From Rosenbergiella nectarea (GTDB taxonomy: Bacteria > Pseudomonadota > Gammaproteobacteria > Enterobacterales > Enterobacteriaceae), in assembly GCF_900111105.1 (NCBI RefSeq), contig NZ_FOGC01000001.1, positions 300,549-364,548 on the forward strand: a stretch of 64,000 nt of DNA. Reading direction: 5' to 3'. Position 1 is the first letter of the stretch; every line of letters begins with the position of its first letter. This document shows, one piece after another, positions 54,970 through 64,000 of the stretch. The notes under the pieces are model-generated. The model searched no databases, was not told the DNA's origin, and worked only from the letters and a program-made list of their open reading frames with translations. Made by a program: the position numbers and the translations under genes.

Positions 54970-55317
54970 ATGCGAATCATTGTCTATGGCAGTTTACGAC
55001 GTAAGCAGGGAAATAGTCATTGGATGACGAATGCTCAGTGGCTGGGTGACTATAAAGTCGAAGGCTACGAGCTTTATAATCTTGGCCACTATCCGGGGGT
55101 GATCCCCGGTGAAGGGACGATTGAGGGTGAAGTGTATCGTATCGATGCCATGACCTTAGGTGAACTGGATGCCTTGAGAACCAAAGGGGGCGAATATAAA
55201 CGCCAGCTGGTCTCGACGCCTTACGGCAGCGCGTGGGTGTATATTTATCAGCGTTCTGTGGCAGGTCGCCCACAAATAGCGAGTGGGGATTGGCTAGATA
55301 GGAGTGATAACCCTTAA
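54970..55317 (+). CDS. ytfP: Gamma-glutamylcyclotransferase-family protein YtfP
   Basis: A 115-residue GGCT-fold protein. The nucleotide- or glutamyl-binding motif VYGSLRRKQGN lies at the N-terminus, and the candidate catalytic Glu is in TKGGEYKRQL. E. coli YtfP has the same length and position after tamB, but its substrate is not known. It starts two bases after the tamB stop, so it is translationally coupled. Confidence 0.93.
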   Translation: MRIIVYGSLRRKQGNSHWMTNAQWLGDYKVEGYELYNLGHYPGVIPGEGTIEGEVYRIDAMTLGELDALRTKGGEYKRQLVSTPYGSAWVYIYQRSVAGRPQIASGDWLDRSDNP

Positions 55318-55324
55318 AATAAAG

Positions 55325-55353
55325 ACGCCGTCACGATAGACGGCGTTTTTTTT
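55325..55353. terminator. Terminator shared by ytfP and ppa
   Basis: ACGCCGTC and GACGGCGT form an 8-bp stem with loop ACGATA, followed by eight T on the plus strand and a shorter T-rich run on the minus strand. Confidence 0.9.
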
Positions 55354-55360
55354 GGAGCAA

Positions 55361-55891
55361 TTACTTCTGTTGGGCGCGTTCGAAAGAAGAAACGATTTCT
55401 GCTTTCGCAGCAGCAGCGTCGCCCCAACCTTCAACTTTTACCCACTTACCTTTCTCAAGCGCTTTGTATTGCTCGAAGAAGTGTGCGATTTGGCCACGGA
55501 GTAACTCAGGCAGATCATTAACATCTTTAATGTGATCGTACTCTTTAGACAGTTTGCTGTGTGGCACAGCAATCACTTTAGCATCTTCGCCTGACTCGTC
55601 GGTCATCTTCAGGACGCCAACTGGACGGCAACGGATGACTGAACCTGGCTGTAATGGGTAAGGCGTTGGGACTAAGACGTCAACCGGGTCACCATCTAAA
55701 GACAGGGTGTGGTTGATGTAACCGTAGTTACATGGGTAGAACATTGCGGTTGCCATGAAACGGTCAACAAACAGAGCGCCTGATTCTTTATCAACTTCAT
55801 ATTTGATCGGTGCAGCATTTGCAGGGATTTCAATAACAACGTTGATATCTTCAGGTAAGTCTTTACCTGCTTCGACGAGGTTCAAGCTCAT
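55361..55891 (-). CDS. ppa: Inorganic pyrophosphatase
   Basis: A family I soluble pyrophosphatase that pulls biosynthetic reactions forward by hydrolysing PPi. The 176-residue protein has [13 protein letters not shown], the metal-binding [14 protein letters not shown] and [10 protein letters not shown], all as in E. coli Ppa. It is transcribed alone on the minus strand, convergent with ytfP. Confidence 0.98.
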   Translation of the reverse strand: MSLNLVEAGKDLPEDINVVIEIPANAAPIKYEVDKESGALFVDRFMATAMFYPCNYGYINHTLSLDGDPVDVLVPTPYPLQPGSVIRCRPVGVLKMTDESGEDAKVIAVPHSKLSKEYDHIKDVNDLPELLRGQIAHFFEQYKALEKGKWVKVEGWGDAAAAKAEIVSSFERAQQK

Positions 55892-55974
55892 GATTGATTC
55901 CTATTTATCAGTAAAATTCGTGGTGCGCAGTATAGCGAATTACGCACCGGTATGTGTCCGATTTTTTCAATCGC

Positions 55975-56967
55975 TTACTGATTTTCACTGATAAAACGTT
56001 CGACATCTTCCACCATGTATTGGTTACCGACATAAAATGGGCAACGTTCATGGATGGTTTGCGGTTTCAAATCGAGAATACGGTTGACACCGTCGCTGGC
56101 TTTGCCGCCCGCTTGCTCTGCTAAGAAGGCCATTGGGTTACACTCGTATAATAAACGGAGTTTCCCTTTTGGATGGCTCGCTGTTTGTGGATAGAGGTAA
56201 ATGCCGCCTTTGAGTAGGTTACGGTGGAAGTCAGCCACTAATGAGCCGATATAGCGCGAGGTATAAGGGCGGTGCGTCGCCTCATCCTCTGCTTGGCAGA
56301 ATTTCAGGTACTTTTTCACGCCAGCCGGGAAATGCACGTAATAACCTTCGTTAATGGAGTACATTTTTCCGGTAGAGGGGTAGGTAAGACGCTCTTGGTT
56401 TAAGCAGAATACCCCCAAAGACGGATCATAGGTGAAGGCGTTAACACCGTTACCAGTGGTATACACCAACATGGTCGACGAACCGTAGACGACGTAGCCC
56501 GCGGCCACTTGTTGGCGACCCGGTTGCATAAAGTCTTCTTCGGTAATCGGTGTACCGACCGGTGTGACGCGGTGATAGATAGAGAAAATAGTTCCTACCG
56601 AAACGTTAACATCGATGTTTGATGAACCGTCCAGCGGATCCATCAAGACCACATAACGGCCATCTTCGAAGCCTTCAAAAATAACGAACTCGTCCTCTTC
56701 TTCAGAGGCGATCCCAGCAACAATCCCACGGGCTTTTAGCGCAGATTTCAGTTTTTCATTCGCGTATAAGTCGAGCTTCATCTGTTGCTCGCCTTGTACA
56801 TTCTCGATCCCGTTCGCGCCGAGAATATCTAATAAGCCCGCTTTATTGATATCACGATGAATAATTTTCGCGCCAAGTTTGATTGCTGAAAGAAGGGCGG
56901 TGAGCTCACCGGTGGCATGGGGAAAGTCTGCTTGTTTTTCAACAATAAATTCGCCTAAGGTCTTCAT
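55975..56967 (-). CDS. fbp: Fructose-1,6-bisphosphatase class 1
   Basis: The gluconeogenic enzyme that removes the 1-phosphate of fructose 1,6-bisphosphate. The 330-residue protein has the metal site [17 protein letters not shown] near residue 110, EEDEFV near 90 and the substrate-binding [15 protein letters not shown] near 275. It is divergent from mpl, as in E. coli. Confidence 0.98.
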   Translation of the reverse strand: MKTLGEFIVEKQADFPHATGELTALLSAIKLGAKIIHRDINKAGLLDILGANGIENVQGEQQMKLDLYANEKLKSALKARGIVAGIASEEEDEFVIFEGFEDGRYVVLMDPLDGSSNIDVNVSVGTIFSIYHRVTPVGTPITEEDFMQPGRQQVAAGYVVYGSSTMLVYTTGNGVNAFTYDPSLGVFCLNQERLTYPSTGKMYSINEGYYVHFPAGVKKYLKFCQAEDEATHRPYTSRYIGSLVADFHRNLLKGGIYLYPQTASHPKGKLRLLYECNPMAFLAEQAGGKASDGVNRILDLKPQTIHERCPFYVGNQYMVEDVERFISENQ

Positions 56968-57110
56968 TGCGTATCCTGATCGTATATTGGTTTACTTTTC
57001 ATTAACAGTCTAGTCAAGCTACACTGCGGACCGGATCAAATCAATCCTCTCAGTTGCTCCTAAATGCGATATAGGTAAACTGTACAAAAAACTTAGTGGT
57101 AGATCTCTTT

Positions 57111-58478
57111 ATGCGAATTCATATTCTCGGTATCTGTGGAACATTTATGGGTGGCTTAGCCATTCTCGCGCGCGCTTTGGGACATGAGGTAACAGGGTCT
57201 GATGCGAACGTGTATCCACCGATGAGTACCTTATTGGAACAACAAGGCATTAGTCTGACGCAAGGCTACGATCCCCAGCAGCTGGATCCGGCTCCCGATT
57301 TAGTGATTATCGGTAACGCGATGTCGCGGGGTAATCCCTGCGTCGAAGCGGTGCTCGAAAATAATATTCCCTATGTCTCAGGCCCGCAGTGGCTACATGA
57401 TTTTATTCTGCGTGATCGCTGGGTGATTGCCGTAGCCGGGACCCACGGTAAGACGACAACTTCCGGTATGGTTGCGTGGATCCTTGAGTCGTGTGGGATG
57501 GCACCGGGTTTTGTCATCGGCGGCGTACCGGGTAACTTCGATGTCTCGGCACGGTTGGGCGATAGCCCGTTTTTCGTCATTGAGGCAGATGAATATGACA
57601 GTGCCTTTTTCGATAAACGGTCGAAATTTGTCCACTACTGTCCACGTACGCTGGTGCTGAATAACCTTGAGTTTGACCATGCAGACATCTTTGATGACCT
57701 AAATGCGGTGAAAAAACAGTTCCACCATTTATTGCGGATTGTGCCGGGTAAAGGAAAAGTGATCTGGCCAGAACAAGATCATAATCTGCGTCATGTTGTC
57801 GGTATGGGCTGCTGGAGCGAGCAAGAGACAACTGGCCCACAGGGTCAATGGCTTGCACAGAAAAGCTGCCCCGACGCCTCCCGTTGGACGGTGAAGCTGA
57901 ACAATGAAGTGGTAGCAGAGGTCGAGTGGGGATTGGTCGGTGAACATAATATGCATAATGGCTTGATGGCGATAGCCGCTGCCCGGCATATCGGCATCAC
58001 TCCACACGACGCAGCGAAAGCGTTAAATGAATTCGTCAATGCGAGACGCCGTCTTGAATTACGCGGGACGGTGAACGGAATTGAGGTTTATGATGACTTC
58101 GCTCACCACCCTACGGCTATCTTGGCGACGCTTTCTGCTCTGCGCAGTAAGATTGGCGGTACTCGTCGTATTCTAGCAGTGTTAGAGCCTCGTTCGAATA
58201 CGATGAAGTTGGGTGTCAGCAAGAATGAGCTCGCCCCTTCATTGGCACGCGCCGACGAGGTGTTTCTGTTCCAGCCGGGGCACATCCCTTGGCAGGTTTC
58301 CGATGTGGCAGAAGCCTGTGTCCAGCCGGTACAATGGAGCGCCGACATCACTCATTTGGTCGCGATGATCATGAAGTCCGTGAAGCCAGGCGATGTCATT
58401 TTAGTGATGAGCAATGGTGGTTTCGAGGGGATCCATCAGAAACTGCTGGACAGTCTGTCGACCTTAAACGCAGTGTAA
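57111..58478 (+). CDS. mpl: UDP-MurNAc:L-alanyl-gamma-D-glutamyl-meso-DAP ligase Mpl
   Basis: Joins recycled murein tripeptide to UDP-MurNAc in peptidoglycan recycling. The 455-residue protein is a Mur ligase: an N-terminal Rossmann domain (MRIHILGICGTFMGGLA), the central ATPase with GTHGKTTTSGM and VIEADEYDSAFFDKRSKF, and a C-terminal domain with YDDFAHHPTAILATL. The ATG at 57111 gives the family start; an ATG five codons earlier lacks support. Confidence 0.97.
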   Translation: MRIHILGICGTFMGGLAILARALGHEVTGSDANVYPPMSTLLEQQGISLTQGYDPQQLDPAPDLVIIGNAMSRGNPCVEAVLENNIPYVSGPQWLHDFILRDRWVIAVAGTHGKTTTSGMVAWILESCGMAPGFVIGGVPGNFDVSARLGDSPFFVIEADEYDSAFFDKRSKFVHYCPRTLVLNNLEFDHADIFDDLNAVKKQFHHLLRIVPGKGKVIWPEQDHNLRHVVGMGCWSEQETTGPQGQWLAQKSCPDASRWTVKLNNEVVAEVEWGLVGEHNMHNGLMAIAAARHIGITPHDAAKALNEFVNARRRLELRGTVNGIEVYDDFAHHPTAILATLSALRSKIGGTRRILAVLEPRSNTMKLGVSKNELAPSLARADEVFLFQPGHIPWQVSDVAEACVQPVQWSADITHLVAMIMKSVKPGDVILVMSNGGFEGIHQKLLDSLSTLNAV

Positions 58479-58488
58479 TCAAACCATG

Positions 58489-58512
58489 CCGCTCAGTGTT
58501 GACGCTGGGCGG
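58489..58512. terminator. Hairpin between mpl and darP
   Basis: CCGCTCAG and CTGGGCGG pair over 8 positions with one G-U around an 8-base loop, between convergent genes. No T-run follows. Confidence 0.5.
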
Positions 58513-58522
58513 CAATTAACGA

Positions 58523-59065
58523 TTAGGCTTCGGCAAGTTCACGCAAGTATTGGAAAATCTGGCGCGATGATTTTGGAGGCTTATTCGTGGCTTTCTCTTT
58601 TTGTGCATTACGGATCAAGCTGCGAAGCTGTTGGCGATCCGCCGCAGGGTACAGCTCAATCACCTCATCCATCGCGCTATCTCCCTGCTCAATCAGACGA
58701 TCACGCAGGACTTCCAATTTGTGAAAGAGTGCGACTTGCTGGTTATGACGGTTTTTCAGCTTATCGAGCGCGAGGCGGATAGGCTGTTCATCACGCGAAC
58801 GCAGCATTTTACCAATTAATTGAATTTGGCGACGGCGTCCTTCTTTTTTGATCCGTTGGGCTAATTCAATGGCCTGACGTAACTCTTCATCTAGCGGGAG
58901 TCGATCGAGTTCGTTCTTGCTTAACTCCATCATCTCCATGCCGAGACGCTTAAGCTCTTCTGCATCACGCTTGATTTCACTTTTACTGACCCAAATAATC
59001 TCTTCGTCTTCTTCATCTTGCGGATCAGGCTGGTGGTCGAGCCACTCATCGGGCGGGTTAATCAT
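58523..59065 (-). CDS. darP: Ribosome assembly factor DarP (YjgA)
   Basis: A 180-residue, highly charged helical protein that helps maturation of the 50S peptidyl-transferase centre. It matches E. coli YjgA throughout: [35 protein letters not shown] and the C-terminal [23 protein letters not shown] precedes the start. It is divergent from tldE. Confidence 0.96.
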   Translation of the reverse strand: MINPPDEWLDHQPDPQDEEDEEIIWVSKSEIKRDAEELKRLGMEMMELSKNELDRLPLDEELRQAIELAQRIKKEGRRRQIQLIGKMLRSRDEQPIRLALDKLKNRHNQQVALFHKLEVLRDRLIEQGDSAMDEVIELYPAADRQQLRSLIRNAQKEKATNKPPKSSRQIFQYLRELAEA

Positions 59066-59179
59066 GGTAGGGCTCCTAAAAAAAGTGGCTTATGCTATCA
59101 GGTTACAGCCAGACTGCGAAATTGTTCTCTGACTCTGTTAAACTCATTCTACCTTCAGATAACAGCAGATGGCAGAGCA

Positions 59180-60520
59180 ATGAGTGAATCTCTTCAAGTT
59201 TTAGAACAACAACAGGTTCTTGAACACGCAGTCGAACATGCCTTAACCTTCGCAAAAAGCCGCACAGATGGCGCAGAAGTCGCCGTCAATAAAACGACTG
59301 GACTGAGCGTAAGCACTCGCTATGGTGAAGTCGAAAACGTTGAATTTAATAGCGATGGTGCTTTAGGCATCACCGTTTATCTGGGGCAGCGTAAAGGGAG
59401 TGCCTCATCCACCGATTTAAGCCCTGCAGCGATTGAACGTGCGGTGCAGGCGGCCATCGATATTGCCCGCTATACGTCAGCAGATCCTTTCTCGGATGTG
59501 GCGGATGCCTCCTTACTGGCATGGGACGCCCCGGATTTAGACCTTTATCATCCTCTCTCCATTACCCCAGATCGCGCTATTGAGTATGCGGCAGCGGCTG
59601 AGCAAGCGGCATTGGAATGTGACCCCCGTATCGTGAATAGCGAAGGGGGAAGTTTCAGCAGCCATGCTGGGATACGCGTCTTTGGGAATAGCCACGGATT
59701 TTTGAAAAGCTACTGTTCAACCCGTCACTCCATGTTTAGTTCGGTGATTGCCGAGCAGAATGGTCAGATGGAACGAGATTACGCTTATACCTCAGGGCGT
59801 GACTTTGCCGACTTGAAAAGCGCAGAGTGGGTTGGACAAGAGTGTGCACGCCGTACGCTGTCACGTCTGTCCCCCCAAAAACTCTCTACCCGTAAAGCAC
59901 CCGTCCTTTTTGCACCGGAAGTGGCGAGTGGATTGATCGGTCACCTCGTTGGCGCCATTAGCGGTAGCAGCGTCTATCGTAAATCGACCTTTTTACTCGA
60001 CAGCCTTGGGAAACAAATCTTTCCAGAGTGGCTATCGATTATTGAACAACCGCATCTGCTTAAAGGAACGGCATCCTCGCCTTTCGATAGCGAAGGCGTA
60101 CGTACTCAACAACGTACGATTATCGACCAAGGGGTTTTACAAACTTGGCTGATGACCAGCTACTCTGCTCGCAAACTGGGTTTGCAGAGCACCGGTCACG
60201 CAGGGGGCATCCACAACTGGCGTTTAGCCGGTCAAGGTCAAAGCTTTGAACAGTTACTGAAAAGAATGGGCACCGGACTGGTGGTGACTGAACTAATGGG
60301 GCAGGGTGTTAGCGCAATGACCGGCGACTATTCACGTGGCGCTGCAGGATTTTGGGTGGAGAATGGTGAAATTCAATATCCCGTCAGCGAAATCACCATC
60401 GCCAGTAACCTGCAGGATATGTGGCGTACGATGGTGACAGTCGGCGATGATATTGACGAGCGTGGCAATATTCAATGTGGATCGATTCTGTTAGAACAGA
60501 TGAGTATTGCCGGCCAATAA
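59180..60520 (+). CDS. tldE: Metalloprotease-complex subunit TldE (PmbA)
   Basis: With TldD it forms a heterodimeric protease that processes microcin B17 and degrades the CcdA antitoxin. TldE itself lacks the zinc site. The 446-residue protein has [38 protein letters not shown] and the terminal [14 protein letters not shown]. The ATG at 59180 is the family start; a longer frame running upstream through the darP start region is not used. cybC follows after 12 bases. Confidence 0.96.
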   Translation: MSESLQVLEQQQVLEHAVEHALTFAKSRTDGAEVAVNKTTGLSVSTRYGEVENVEFNSDGALGITVYLGQRKGSASSTDLSPAAIERAVQAAIDIARYTSADPFSDVADASLLAWDAPDLDLYHPLSITPDRAIEYAAAAEQAALECDPRIVNSEGGSFSSHAGIRVFGNSHGFLKSYCSTRHSMFSSVIAEQNGQMERDYAYTSGRDFADLKSAEWVGQECARRTLSRLSPQKLSTRKAPVLFAPEVASGLIGHLVGAISGSSVYRKSTFLLDSLGKQIFPEWLSIIEQPHLLKGTASSPFDSEGVRTQQRTIIDQGVLQTWLMTSYSARKLGLQSTGHAGGIHNWRLAGQGQSFEQLLKRMGTGLVVTELMGQGVSAMTGDYSRGAAGFWVENGEIQYPVSEITIASNLQDMWRTMVTVGDDIDERGNIQCGSILLEQMSIAGQ

Positions 60521-60532
60521 AGGGAAGATGTT

Positions 60533-60925
60533 ATGCGCCAAATAGGTTTCGTCGTGCTGGGTACCGCGCTGATTTGTTCCTCGTTGACTTTTACCGCACG
60601 AGCCGCGGACTTAGAAGGGGATATGCTCAGCCTATCCTCGGGTCTGAGTACAGTATTGAGCAGTCATCAGCCGAGTGAAATGCAGCAGGCGTTAACGCAA
60701 ATGCGAGATGCAGCAAAAGACGCCAAAACGGCGACACCCCCCTCGTTAGCGGGGAGTGCACCGCAAAGCCCTGCCATGCAGGGCTGGCGTGATGCGTTCG
60801 ATCAGTTAATCGCTAAAGTCAATCAAGCTGAGCAACAGGTCAAACTCGGTAAGCTGGCTGAGGCCAAGCAGATCGCGCAACAGATTGCGGCCTTACGCAA
60901 CGAAAATCATCGTAAGTACCGCTAG
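60533..60925 (+). CDS. cybC: Soluble cytochrome b562
   Basis: A periplasmic four-helix-bundle haem protein of unknown electron-transfer role. The 130-residue precursor has a signal peptide ending at TARA. The mature chain begins ADLEGDMLSL, so the axial ligand Met7 is kept, and the second ligand His is in NENHRKYR at the C-terminus. There is no CXXCH motif, fitting non-covalent haem b. GGGAAGATGTT precedes the ATG. It stands directly after tldE as in E. coli. Confidence 0.94.
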   Translation: MRQIGFVVLGTALICSSLTFTARAADLEGDMLSLSSGLSTVLSSHQPSEMQQALTQMRDAAKDAKTATPPSLAGSAPQSPAMQGWRDAFDQLIAKVNQAEQQVKLGKLAEAKQIAQQIAALRNENHRKYR

Positions 60926-60938
60926 TTTGTCAGTCATG

Positions 60939-61733
60939 CTAGGCATGAAAACCCTGCCGATATTGGCCAGGGGTAATGCCTAGCGCTTTCTTAAACATGG
61001 TGATAAACGCAGTCACCGATTCATTGCCTAGTTCATGGGCGATAATCTCTACGCGCTCCCCTTCTACCAGTCGATTGATAGCAAGAATCAGCGGTAACTG
61101 CTGTCGCCATGGACGAAAACTCAATCCGGTCTCACTGATCATCAGCCTCGCTAAGCTTCTCTCACTTAGCGCTAATTTTTTTGCCCAATAGGCGGCAGGA
61201 TGCTTCGCTTGGCCGGGTTGCTGGATGGCCTCTACTAACAAACGAATTTTAGGATGACTCGACATCGGTAGCTGCAACTTACCTATAGGTTGCTCAACCA
61301 GTTGATCGAGCAGGACTGTGATTAAACGCTGCGTCTTAGGGGTCTGATACTGGTCAAGGGGAAGAGACGCTAAACGAAAAATCAGCTCTCTGATGAGAGG
61401 GGAGATACGTAACGTACAGCACTCCTTGGGCATGTCGGCGCTGTGCGGTTCAATAAAGACGAAACAAAACTCTGCATGCTGGGAGACTTGATTGCTATGG
61501 ATGACTTGACTTGGGATCCAGATGGCTTGACCGGTCGGCGCCATCCAAATGCCATCTTCTACTTGGCAGGTAAGGGTCCCTCGCAAGGGAAGAATTAACT
61601 GCCCTTTACGGTGCTGATGAAAGGGTAATTCAGGGAATGAGTCCGCGGCGTTAACCCGAAACGCCCCCACCTTATCGAGATGGCGATCTGGATCGAAGCC
61701 TTGCGGCATAGTGGGAGCGTGCATGTTGTCCAT
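60939..61733 (-). CDS. nimR: AraC-family regulator, NimR-like
   Basis: About 264 residues. The N-terminal cupin-like sensing domain has PFHQHRKGQLILPLRG and AIWIPSQVIHSNQ. The C-terminal double helix-turn-helix has ALSERSLARLMISETGLSF and HELGNESVTAFITMFKKALG. The closest known arrangement is E. coli NimR (YeaM), which represses the divergent exporter gene nimT. Here too the neighbour on the opposite strand is a NimT/CynX-type transporter. The start at MDNMHAP is uncertain; an ATG 12 codons earlier is possible. Confidence 0.85.
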   Translation of the reverse strand: MDNMHAPTMPQGFDPDRHLDKVGAFRVNAADSFPELPFHQHRKGQLILPLRGTLTCQVEDGIWMAPTGQAIWIPSQVIHSNQVSQHAEFCFVFIEPHSADMPKECCTLRISPLIRELIFRLASLPLDQYQTPKTQRLITVLLDQLVEQPIGKLQLPMSSHPKIRLLVEAIQQPGQAKHPAAYWAKKLALSERSLARLMISETGLSFRPWRQQLPLILAINRLVEGERVEIIAHELGNESVTAFITMFKKALGITPGQYRQGFHA

Positions 61734-61821
61734 TTTTAGCGATAAATTGTCATTATAGCTTGATTTCACCAGGGTGTAGAGAGGCTATGCTACGCTCACG
61801 TTACTTGAAAGAGATTCTCCT

Positions 61822-63000
61822 ATGGCGTCACCTGCTATGACACACCACTCAAAAAAATCATTAATCATTGGCATTTTACTGGTTGCGACAACCTTAAGAG
61901 CGCCTTTTACAGGGTTAGCCCCGCTGTTAGCAACACTCGGCCACCATTTAGGGTTAGGGACTATGCAGGTAGGGCTGCTCACTACCTTACCGCTACTGGC
62001 TTTTGCCTTACTCTCGCCAATGGTGCCTTATTTAACCCGTTACCTCGGGTTAGAACGTAGTGTCGCCGTAGCCTTGGTAGCGATTTGCCTGGGGGTTATG
62101 CTGCGGGCGTTGGGCACGGTCACCTTTCTTTATCTCGGAACCGTGATCATCGGTGCGGGTATTGCCGTTGGCAATGTGATCCTACCGAGTTTATTGAAGC
62201 GTGATTTCGTGAGTATCCTCCCTAAAATGACGGGCGCTTATTCATTAACGATGGGGATAAGCGCAGCATTAGCCTCCGTATTGGTGGTGCCGCTTGCGAC
62301 GCATTTGGGATGGGCGCAAGCCTCATTAAGCTTACTCATTTTCCCGTTGATTGCTTTGATAGTCTGGGCGCAACAGCTTAAAGGGAGGGCGGTTACCGGT
62401 TTATCGCGGCCGGCGATGAGCAGCAATGCACAGATTTGGCGTTCATCCTTGGCTTGGCAAATAACGCTCTTTCTGGGATTGAACTCGCTGATTTATTACG
62501 TATTGGTCAGTTGGTTGCCTGTACTGCTCGTGGACAGCGGTTTCTCGGCGACCAAAGCCGGTAGCTTACATGGATTACTGCAATTAGCGACTGCACTGCC
62601 TGGCCTCATTATTGGTGCGGTGATTGCACGTTATCGCGATCAGCGTTGGCTCGCCATGGCGATGGCAAGCCTATGGGTGGTGAGTCTTGTAGGATTATGG
62701 GGGATGCCAGGCTGGGCAATACTGTGGGTCGGGCTTGGAGGAATCGGGTCGGGTGCCGCGATGATTCTGGGCCTATCGTTGATTGGACTACGCAGTCGTT
62801 CGGCTCACCAAGCGGTAGCGCTTTCAGGGATGGCACAGGCGGTGGGCTACTTATTAGCGGCAGCTGGCCCCGCCGCGATGGGGAAGTTACATGAACAGAG
62901 CGGAAGCTGGCACTTGCCCTTACTTTTTTGTCTACTCTTAGCGATTGCAATGATGGCGATGGGCTTGCTTGCTGGGAAAAATCGACTGATGGACGAGTAA
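61822..63000 (+). CDS. nimT: MFS exporter, NimT/CynX type
   Basis: A 392-residue major-facilitator protein with 12 predicted helices. The start region VATTLRAPFTGLAPLLATL and the central PSLLKRDF are typical of the CynX/NimT/YeaN family. E. coli NimT pumps out 2-nitroimidazole under control of the divergent NimR. The divergent AraC regulator next door supports the same role, but the natural substrate is unknown. The stop is followed at once by the palindromic terminator. Confidence 0.85.
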   Translation: MASPAMTHHSKKSLIIGILLVATTLRAPFTGLAPLLATLGHHLGLGTMQVGLLTTLPLLAFALLSPMVPYLTRYLGLERSVAVALVAICLGVMLRALGTVTFLYLGTVIIGAGIAVGNVILPSLLKRDFVSILPKMTGAYSLTMGISAALASVLVVPLATHLGWAQASLSLLIFPLIALIVWAQQLKGRAVTGLSRPAMSSNAQIWRSSLAWQITLFLGLNSLIYYVLVSWLPVLLVDSGFSATKAGSLHGLLQLATALPGLIIGAVIARYRDQRWLAMAMASLWVVSLVGLWGMPGWAILWVGLGGIGSGAAMILGLSLIGLRSRSAHQAVALSGMAQAVGYLLAAAGPAAMGKLHEQSGSWHLPLLFCLLLAIAMMAMGLLAGKNRLMDE

Positions 63001-63004
63001 AAAA

Positions 63005-63032
63005 AAGAGGTTACTGCATGCAGTAACCTCTT
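63005..63032. terminator. Bidirectional palindromic terminator of nimT and rnpB
   Basis: A 28-base perfect palindrome with arms AAGAGGTTACTGCA is flanked by an A-run that reads as a T-run on the minus strand. It ends rnpB on the minus strand and nimT on the plus strand. Confidence 0.9.
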
Positions 63033-63040
63033 CTCAAAAA

Positions 63041-63413
<373 letters not shown>

Positions 63414-63421
63414 GGCGGCGG

Positions 63422-63450
63422 ATGATAGGGGAAATTACCGCCATTGTCAC
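63422..63450 (-). promoter_or_regulatory. Promoter of rnpB
   Basis: On the minus strand GTGACA, a 17-base spacer and TATCAT, followed by a GC-rich CCGCCGCC start region, lie just before the rnpB 5' end. The GC-rich discriminator is typical of stringently controlled stable-RNA promoters. Confidence 0.75.
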
Positions 63451-63463
63451 GTCTTTCTATTGT

Positions 63464-64000
63464 TTAATTAGCCTGCTGCTGCGCTAATCCATGCTTATAT
63501 AACGCATTTTTCTTCACGCCATGGATCTCAGCCGCCAATGCTGCCGCTTTCTTCAAGGGCAGTTCGGCCTGCAATAAGGCTAGGGTACGTAAGGCTTCTA
63601 CGGGAAGTTCTTCCTCTTGTGCTTGATAGCCCGCCACGATCAGTACCATTTCGCCTTTGCGGCGATTCTCATCAGCCTGAACCCACGCCAACAGCTCACC
63701 GACCGGAGCTCCGTGGATAGACTCCCACGTCTTGGTAATTTCCCGGGCGAGCACAACATGGCGATGTTCGCCGAGCTCGCTGACCATATCTGCCAGGCAA
63801 TCCAGTAAACGGTGAGTCGATTCATAGAAGATTAAGGTGCGAGGTTCTTCCACCACTGCCCGTAAGGCATCACGACGACCTTTACTTTTGGCAGGAAGAA
63901 ACCCTTCGTAACAAAAACGATCAGAAGGCAGTCCGGAGGCACTTAACGCAGTTATTGCGGCGCAGGCCCCCGGGAGTGGGACGACTTTAAGCCCAGCTTG
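63464..64000 (-). CDS. rsmI: 16S rRNA (cytidine1402-2'-O)-methyltransferase RsmI, 3' part
   Basis: RsmI adds the 2'-O-methyl group of m4Cm1402 in 16S rRNA. The window holds the last 178 codons, from [20 protein letters not shown] to the stop at 63464. It includes [51 protein letters not shown] and [11 protein letters not shown], all matching E. coli RsmI (YraL). The start lies beyond the window edge. Neighbouring rnpB is transcribed in the same direction. Confidence 0.96.
   Translation of the reverse strand, partial: QAGLKVVPLPGACAAITALSASGLPSDRFCYEGFLPAKSKGRRDALRAVVEEPRTLIFYESTHRLLDCLADMVSELGEHRHVVLAREITKTWESIHGAPVGELLAWVQADENRRKGEMVLIVAGYQAQEEELPVEALRTLALLQAELPLKKAAALAAEIHGVKKNALYKHGLAQQQAN

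Overview
The window is a chromosomal segment of a gammaproteobacterium of the order Enterobacterales. Gene content and order follow the E. coli 94-96 minute region closely (dsbD, aspA, fxsA, groES-groEL, efp/epmAB, mscM-psd-rsgA, orn, tRNA-Gly, nnr-tsaE-amiB-mutL-miaA-hfq-hflXKC, purA, nsrR-rnr-rlmB, rpsF-priB-rpsR-rplI, ytfB, fklB, cysQ, ytfK, ytfL/paeA, tamAB, ytfP, ppa, fbp, mpl, darP, tldE, cybC). Several E. coli neighbours are missing at their usual places: cutA and dcuA, frdABCD and ampC, queG, cycA, cpdB and msrA. That compactness and the moderate GC suggest an Erwiniaceae-like genome, but the genus is an inference.

Positions 1-4247 are one end of an integrative element. It holds a partial minus-strand gene, two unknown genes, a TraI_2/MobH-type relaxase-helicase homologue interrupted by an in-frame stop, and a tyrosine integrase that faces the 3' end of a tRNA-Phe gene (pheU). 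This is the arrangement seen in SPI-7/PAPI-type elements; the other end lies outside the window.

From 4.4 to 22.8 kb come a CitMHS citrate transporter, dsbD, aspA, fxsA, the groE operon behind a sigma-32 promoter, two small envelope proteins, the EF-P module (epmB, efp, epmA with an entericidin gene between), mscM-psd-rsgA, orn and two identical tRNA-Gly genes. From 23.2 to 33.7 kb lies the nnr-to-yjeT superoperon (NAD(P)HX repair, tRNA modification, cell-wall amidase, mismatch repair, Hfq, FtsH-modulating HflKC). From 33.8 to 39.5 kb come purA, nsrR-rnr-rlmB and a frameshifted lipoprotein gene. From 39.7 to 43.3 kb is a putrescine pair (patA and a PlaP/PuuP-type importer) plus the lysozyme inhibitor gene ivy. 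From 43.4 to 60.9 kb come ribosomal and replication-restart genes, peptidylprolyl isomerase, sulfur metabolism, the polyamine exporter paeA, the TamAB envelope assembly pair, ppa, fbp, mpl, darP, tldE and cybC. The last 3 kb hold a divergent NimR/NimT-type regulator and exporter pair, the RNase P RNA gene and the 3' part of rsmI.

I did not find a clearly new multi-gene system. The points most worth a second look are the broken TraI-like gene at the pheU-integrated element, an NsrR with a shortened iron-sulfur cysteine loop, a lipoprotein gene split by a single-base frameshift, and a candidate sigma-54 promoter in front of patA.
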